Assembly (NCBI GenBank): GCA_036272735.1
Contig: DATAYF010000595.1
Coordinates: 1-9,634 of the forward strand
Source: DATAYF01 sp036272735
Lineage (GTDB): Bacteria; Chloroflexota; Ktedonobacteria; Ktedonobacterales; Ktedonobacteraceae
Reading direction: 5' to 3'
DNA: 9,634 bases
Positions 6,667-9,634 of the stretch are shown in pieces. Position numbers and translations under genes: made by a program. Under the pieces are notes generated by a model. It ran no database searches, had not been told where the DNA came from, and saw nothing but the letters and a program-made list of their open reading frames with translations. Positions within the stretch are counted from its first letter, which is position 1; the number at the start of each line of letters is the position of its first letter.

Positions 6667-7716
6667 TTAGTCTATACGCAGAACGATCTTGGTTGCCACC
6701 GCTTGACCATCGACGAGTTCCGCAAAAGAAGACGGCCCGGCAGCCAGTGGACGCTCCTCTAGCCAATCGGTCCCTGCCCGCAAGAGCCCCTGCGTAAGTA
6801 AGTCGAATGCCCGCTTAAAATCGCTGTGATCGTAGCTGAAGCTGCCATGAATGGTGATCTCCTGACGAACAAGGTAATTGGTGGCGAGCGAAGATGTTTC
6901 GTCATGTAAACCAATAAAGACAACGTTGCCACCGGGAACAACGGCCTGCACTGCTTGCGCACGGGTCGCGTTAGCCCCAACCGCGTCAATAACCGTGTCA
7001 ACACCGCCTGGGGATAGTTCCTGGATAGTCTTCAGCACATCATGTTCATGCACGTTGATCGTCTCGCTTGCTCCCCATTGCCGTGCAACCGCCAGGCGCG
7101 GCTCTGAAAGGTCACTGACATAGACGCGCTTGATCCCTTCGGCGCGTGCCGCTATCAGGGCAAAAAGACCAATAGGTCCCGCGCCCAATATCAGCAGGCT
7201 TTGTTTGGGGCGTACCTGTGTCAGTTTCACCGCGCGTAGTGAGCAGGCCAGCGGTTCTGTTAACGAGGCAATCGTATCGGAAAGATCATCTGGCAAAGGG
7301 TGGCATTGCGCGGCGGGCACGGTGACAAATGGTGCGAATGCGCCGGGTCGATGGGCCCCGATGAGTTGTCGCTGGCGACAAAGGTTTGTAAGTCCTGCGC
7401 GGCAACGGTCACACACTCCACAGGTGACGAGTGGATTGAAGGTGACGCGTGCCCCGACGCGTGCTGGACTCCCATCTGCAAACGTTCCTTCAGTGGACTG
7501 AACGATCTGGCCTGCCGCTTCATGCCCCATCACCAGTGGAGGCGTGCGCAGGCTATTTTGCCCGAGATAGCCGCTCAATTCAGATCCGCAGATACCCGCG
7601 GCGCGGACAGCGATAAGGACCTCTCCGGGGCGCGGTTCCAGCACCGCTGTCGGCAGCATCTCCATTGCGCGCGGCCCCAGCCAGACAAGAGCCTCCATCT
7701 GTTTCGTTTCGCTCAT
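6667..7716 (-). CDS. Zinc-dependent medium-chain alcohol/polyol dehydrogenase
   Basis: This is an MDR-family dehydrogenase of 349 residues in the sorbitol/threonine/L-idonate dehydrogenase group. Catalytic zinc ligands are Cys43 in GICGSE, His65/Glu66 in GHEAAG and Glu154 in LTEPLAC. The structural zinc lobe is complete, with Cys99, Cys102, Cys105 and Cys113. The Rossmann motif GAGPIG is at 178-183, and Asp202 at the end of the next strand favours NAD over NADP. The ATG at 7716 is preceded by AAGGAG 7 nt upstream. Relatives oxidise secondary hydroxyls of polyols and sugar acids (for example L-galactonate, L-idonate, threonine). Here it is the first enzyme gene after the regulator, 42 nt downstream of it, and a role on an aldonic acid or polyol in the same pathway is likely. 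The exact substrate is not readable. Confidence 0.93.
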   Translation of the reverse strand: MSETKQMEALVWLGPRAMEMLPTAVLEPRPGEVLIAVRAAGICGSELSGYLGQNSLRTPPLVMGHEAAGQIVQSTEGTFADGSPARVGARVTFNPLVTCGVCDRCRAGLTNLCRQRQLIGAHRPGAFAPFVTVPAAQCHPLPDDLSDTIASLTEPLACSLRAVKLTQVRPKQSLLILGAGPIGLFALIAARAEGIKRVYVSDLSEPRLAVARQWGASETINVHEHDVLKTIQELSPGGVDTVIDAVGANATRAQAVQAVVPGGNVVFIGLHDETSSLATNYLVRQEITIHGSFSYDHSDFKRAFDLLTQGLLRAGTDWLEERPLAAGPSSFAELVDGQAVATKIVLRID

Positions 7717-7758
7717 TCCTTTGCTCCTTTCGACGTCATTACTGTGTAGCCCAGGGTG

Positions 7759-8469
7759 TTACGTTATAATCTGCTCCTGCTTTAAACGTTGTTCGACATG
7801 CTCAAGGTGGACTAACATGGCTAGATGCGCAGCTTCCGGTTGGTGGTCTCCCAGCGCCTGGATAATGCTCTGATGGTCTTGAATGGTCTGTTCGACAACA
7901 CCCGGTAGCATGGCTGTTCGTTTACGACTGGCTTCCCCCAGGCTGCGCAGGCTACTCATGAAGCGTTGCAAAAGTGGATTTTTTGCTGCTTTGGCGATAA
8001 TCTCATGCAGGTCGAGGTCAGCCTGTAAATAGTCCTCATAATCTGTAAGCCCCAGCCTGGAACGGGAGAGGCATTCTTCCAGTTGAGCCATTTCTGCCTT
8101 AGTGATGCGTTGCGCAGCGAGTTTACAAATGGGGGGTTCTAGCACCTTACGCGTTTCGAATAACTGTAAGTACGTTGAGTCGTCGAGTGAGAAGACAAAA
8201 TCGAGGTGTTCGACAAGCTTCGATGGTTCCAATGCCGTCACATAGATGCCAGAACCATGGCGTAACTGTATAACTCCCATGACCGAAAGCGCACGTAAGG
8301 CTTCGCGTAGCGAGGGTCGGCTTACCTCCATCATTACCGCGAGTTCGCGCTCCGGCGGTAATTTATCGCCGGAGCGCAGTTTCTTCTCACGTATCATCGA
8401 TAGCAGTTGGGCCACGATATCTTCCGCTACAGCACTTTTGGAGATAGTACGAAATGATGGTGGCTGCAC
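7759..8469 (-). CDS. GntR family transcriptional regulator, FadR/FCD subfamily
   Basis: This is a DNA-binding repressor or activator with an N-terminal winged helix and a C-terminal all-helical FCD ligand domain. Counting from the longest frame (TTG at 8544), the wing-helix core KLPPERELAVMMEVSRPSLREAL is at 61-83, followed by the wing with RHGSGIYV at 95-102. The FCD domain has the metal-site pattern Asp176/His180 in ADLDLHEII, His224 in DHQSII and His246 in LVHLEHV, as in regulators that sense organic or sugar acids. I place the start at the GTG at 8469, giving 236 residues. A GGAG lies 10 nt upstream, the N terminus then matches the family, and the TTG at 8544 lies inside the probable -35 element of its promoter. 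It is the first gene of the operon and probably controls its own expression. Confidence 0.9.
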   Translation of the reverse strand: MQPPSFRTISKSAVAEDIVAQLLSMIREKKLRSGDKLPPERELAVMMEVSRPSLREALRALSVMGVIQLRHGSGIYVTALEPSKLVEHLDFVFSLDDSTYLQLFETRKVLEPPICKLAAQRITKAEMAQLEECLSRSRLGLTDYEDYLQADLDLHEIIAKAAKNPLLQRFMSSLRSLGEASRKRTAMLPGVVEQTIQDHQSIIQALGDHQPEAAHLAMLVHLEHVEQRLKQEQIIT

Positions 8470-8514
8470 CTTCCATATGCTCCATTCACTAAATTGGTAA
8501 GATGACTTGCCCAA

Positions 8515-8544
8515 AGCGTAACATGCACCGTCATCAATTGTCAA
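8515..8544 (-). promoter_or_regulatory. Probable promoter of the GntR-led operon
   Basis: On the minus strand a perfect -35 TTGACA (8544-8539) is followed after 18 nt by TACGCT (8520-8515). This -10 is preceded by TG one base upstream (TGTTACGCT), giving an extended -10. The -10 hexamer itself matches consensus in only three positions, so the call rests on the perfect -35, the TG extension and the location. Transcription would begin near 8508, about 40 nt before the GTG start of the regulator. Confidence 0.55.
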
Positions 8545-8557
8545 GGAAACAATTGAT
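8533..8557. promoter_or_regulatory. 25-bp palindrome, candidate operator for the GntR regulator
   Basis: ATCAATTGT (8533-8541) and ACAATTGAT (8549-8557) form a perfect 9-bp inverted repeat around a 7-nt spacer. The palindrome covers the TTGACA of the operon promoter, so a bound dimer would block RNA polymerase. The half-sites resemble the AATTG/CAATT arms known for some FadR-family regulators, but the centre here is longer than the usual GTNNNAC core. Binding by the adjacent regulator is therefore inferred. Confidence 0.6.
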
Positions 8558-8575
8558 TGAAACCTATGCAGACTT

Positions 8576-9499
8576 TCACTGTTTCTCTGTCAACCCTCTG
8601 GCTGAAGCATGATGGTGTGGCACGGCAGGATTGCTGAAGTGAGCCCTTCCCTTTGTTACCGATCCAGTGCTGGTTGATACAGGTTTGCCGAAGAGCCTCC
8701 AGAGCCAGGTGGTTGCGAGGTCAAACCATTGTTCGGCGCTGGTATCAATCATGCTTGCCATGCCGCTGGAACTAAGTTCATTCGCCAGAGAAGTCCCGTG
8801 AGCACCATGTTGAAACAGGTGCATTTCAAAGGGAATATCGGCCTGCGTGAGCGCCTGGGCGAACAGCAACGAATTTTCAATCGGCACCAGTTCGTCATCG
8901 TAGGTATGGAACAGGAAGGTTGGTGGGGTGTGCGGTCCCACGTGCAATTCACAGGAGAGTTTGGCGCAGATTTCCTCGCGCGAACGTCCATCTATTTGGG
9001 TTGTGAACCAATCGGCTTGCGCGTGATTGATCGCCGAGATGACTGGATAGCAAAGGATCAAGGCGTCTGGCTTATTTTCTCCCTCTCTGACACCGGCAAC
9101 CTGCATAATTTCCGCGTCGTTCCAGAGTGTCCCCAGACTGGCGGCCAAATGCCCTCCCGCAGAAAAGCCACACACCGCGATCTGGTCGGACAAGACGCCC
9201 CAGGTACTGGCATGGTCGCGGATTATTTTCATTGCGCGAGAAACGTCGCGTAGCGGATTGGGGAATGTTGCCCTGGAGGCAACGGAGTAGCGCAAAGCGA
9301 AGGCGTGGAAACCTTGCGCCAGGAACGACAATGCCACCGGGTCGGCCTCGCGATCACTGGTCATCATATACCCTCCGCCCGGCAAGACAAGCACTGCCGG
9401 GCGTTTGCGCCAGAGCGGCATTTCGGGTGAGTGATCATGGAGATAAGCCGTCAGATATATTTGCTGGTCTTCTGAGAGGGAAATGACTTCTTTGTTCAT
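8576..9499 (-). CDS. Alpha/beta hydrolase, acetylesterase/xylan-esterase-like (BD-FAE type)
   Basis: This is a serine hydrolase of 307 residues, with no signal peptide visible, so probably cytosolic. Counting from the ATG at 9499, the oxyanion motif LPGGGY is at 39-44, the nucleophile elbow GFSAGGH at 111-117 with Ser113, the acid Asp202 in YDDELVP, and His234 in FQHGAHG, a complete triad. Relatives deacetylate xylan and other acylated sugars. I chose 9499 because AAGGAGG lies 11 nt upstream; the longer frame to 9565 runs into the transposon relic. The last 35 or so residues (from 272) lie beyond the normal fold. They are rich in Ser, Thr, His and basic residues, and may be a neutral extension from a lost stop codon. 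It is co-oriented with the operon but separated from the regulator by 106 nt containing a promoter, so it may be transcribed both alone and with the operon. Confidence 0.88.
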   Translation of the reverse strand: MNKEVISLSEDQQIYLTAYLHDHSPEMPLWRKRPAVLVLPGGGYMMTSDREADPVALSFLAQGFHAFALRYSVASRATFPNPLRDVSRAMKIIRDHASTWGVLSDQIAVCGFSAGGHLAASLGTLWNDAEIMQVAGVREGENKPDALILCYPVISAINHAQADWFTTQIDGRSREEICAKLSCELHVGPHTPPTFLFHTYDDELVPIENSLLFAQALTQADIPFEMHLFQHGAHGTSLANELSSSGMASMIDTSAEQWFDLATTWLWRLFGKPVSTSTGSVTKGRAHFSNPAVPHHHASARGLTEKQ

Positions 9500-9510
9500 G
9501 GATCGATCTG

Positions 9511-9517
9511 CCTCCTT
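9511..9517 (-). promoter_or_regulatory. Ribosome binding site of the esterase
   Basis: AAGGAGG on the minus strand, 11 nt before the ATG at 9499. It decides against the longer frame starting at 9565. Confidence 0.7.
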
Positions 9518-9518
9518 A

Positions 9519-9532
9519 CATGTGTTCACATG
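9519..9532. promoter_or_regulatory. Short palindrome upstream of the esterase gene
   Basis: CATGTG (9519-9524) and CACATG (9527-9532) form a perfect inverted repeat with a TT spacer, directly upstream of the Shine-Dalgarno sequence of the esterase. It could be a small operator or an mRNA hairpin affecting translation. No regulator can be assigned, and a 6-bp arm is not rare by chance. Confidence 0.3.
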
Positions 9533-9533
9533 G

Positions 9534-9634
9534 TCAGTTGCGGTGAAAACATCCGCACACCGCACGGGATCGCCCGTGTGGCCCTAGCCGGGCAAGATGC
9601 CGCTTGAGGATATTGACCGCGCTATTCTCATCAC
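9534..9634 (-). pseudogene. tnpB: RuvC-III end of a second tnpB-type transposase/nuclease relic
   Basis: Entering at the right edge on the minus strand, the frame reads DENSAVNILKRHLARLGPH and runs to a TGA at 9536-9534. DENSAVNI matches the RuvC-III motif D-x-N-A-A-x-N-I of TnpB nucleases, the last catalytic block of the protein. After LGPH the frame gives a Cys/Arg-rich tail. A neighbouring frame instead reads TGDPVRCADVFTATDH, which looks more like a natural TnpB tail, so a small deletion near 9575-9580 is likely. Only the C-terminal end lies in the window, so whether the rest of the gene is intact cannot be judged. It differs in sequence from the relic at the left edge, so the two come from different elements. 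Confidence 0.68.
9560..9581. repeat. GC-rich hairpin in the tail of the right tnpB relic
   Basis: CCGCACGGG (9560-9568) pairs with CCCGTGTGG (9573-9581) around a 4-nt ATCG loop. The stem is nine pairs long with one G-T pair. There is no U tract, so an intrinsic terminator is unlikely. Its position at the 3' end of a tnpB relic suggests the structured end of the element or part of a guide-RNA scaffold. Confidence 0.5.

Noticed and set aside
4435..7930. Exact 13-base repeat TCGTTTACGACTG at 4435-4447 and 7918-7930
   Set aside because: Both copies lie in unrelated coding sequence. About one such match is expected by chance in a window of this size.
8539..8544. TTG at 8544 as the start of the GntR regulator
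   Set aside because: It coincides with the -35 element of the likely promoter, has no ribosome site, and adds 25 residues that do not resemble the family N terminus.
8729..9253. A 174-residue plus-strand frame opposite the esterase
   Set aside because: It is the antisense shadow of a gene with a complete catalytic triad; no domain, no ribosome site and no operon partner support it.
1..9634. CRISPR array, tRNA or rRNA genes
   Set aside because: No regularly spaced repeats, cloverleaf-like sequences or rRNA stretches were seen on either strand.

Overview
The window is a compact carbohydrate-catabolism locus on the minus strand, with a transposon relic at each edge. GC content is moderate to high. 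The gene set (paired Gfo/Idh/MocA oxidoreductases, an enolase-superfamily dehydratase, a COG3618 lactonase-type hydrolase, a FadR-type GntR regulator) and the decayed TnpB fragments fit a large-genome soil or compost bacterium. A Chloroflexota member such as the Ktedonobacteria is my guess. It rests on overall style, not on a diagnostic marker, and is low confidence.

Layout from left to right: (i) 2-339, plus strand, a frameshifted 3' end of an IS200/IS605-type tnpB, ending in a right-end hairpin that holds the stop codon in its loop. (ii) 435-8469, eight genes, all minus strand and closely spaced (about 18-45 nt gaps). In transcription order they are a GntR/FadR regulator, a zinc alcohol/polyol dehydrogenase, a mandelate racemase/galactonate dehydratase-like enzyme, a Gfo/Idh/MocA oxidoreductase lacking the usual His, a second Gfo/Idh/MocA oxidoreductase, a gluconate-5-dehydrogenase-like SDR, a xylose-isomerase-like TIM-barrel protein and a COG3618 amidohydrolase. 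(iii) 8470-8575, a regulatory gap with a 25-bp palindrome over a -35 element and an extended -10, giving a credible autoregulated promoter for the operon. (iv) 8576-9499, an alpha/beta-hydrolase esterase on the same strand, upstream of the regulator. (v) 9534-9634, minus strand, the RuvC-III end of a second tnpB relic, running up to the esterase.

Reading the genes together (inference): the esterase may remove acyl groups from a glycan-derived substrate. The dehydrogenases (SDR, Zn-ADH, Gfo) would oxidise the sugar or glycoside, the COG3618 protein would open a sugar lactone, and the enolase-superfamily enzyme would dehydrate the resulting aldonic acid to a 2-keto-3-deoxy acid. The GntR/FCD protein would sense a sugar acid through its metal-binding pocket. 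No aldolase, kinase or transporter is present, so the pathway must be completed elsewhere. The exact sugar cannot be read from sequence alone. The pairing of Gfo oxidoreductases with a TIM-barrel isomerase-like protein also recalls oxidative (3-keto) glycoside cleavage systems, and this is the most interesting functional possibility here.

In seven of the nine genes I placed the start inside the longest possible reading frame, because a Shine-Dalgarno sequence or family alignment points there. Each entry gives the reason.
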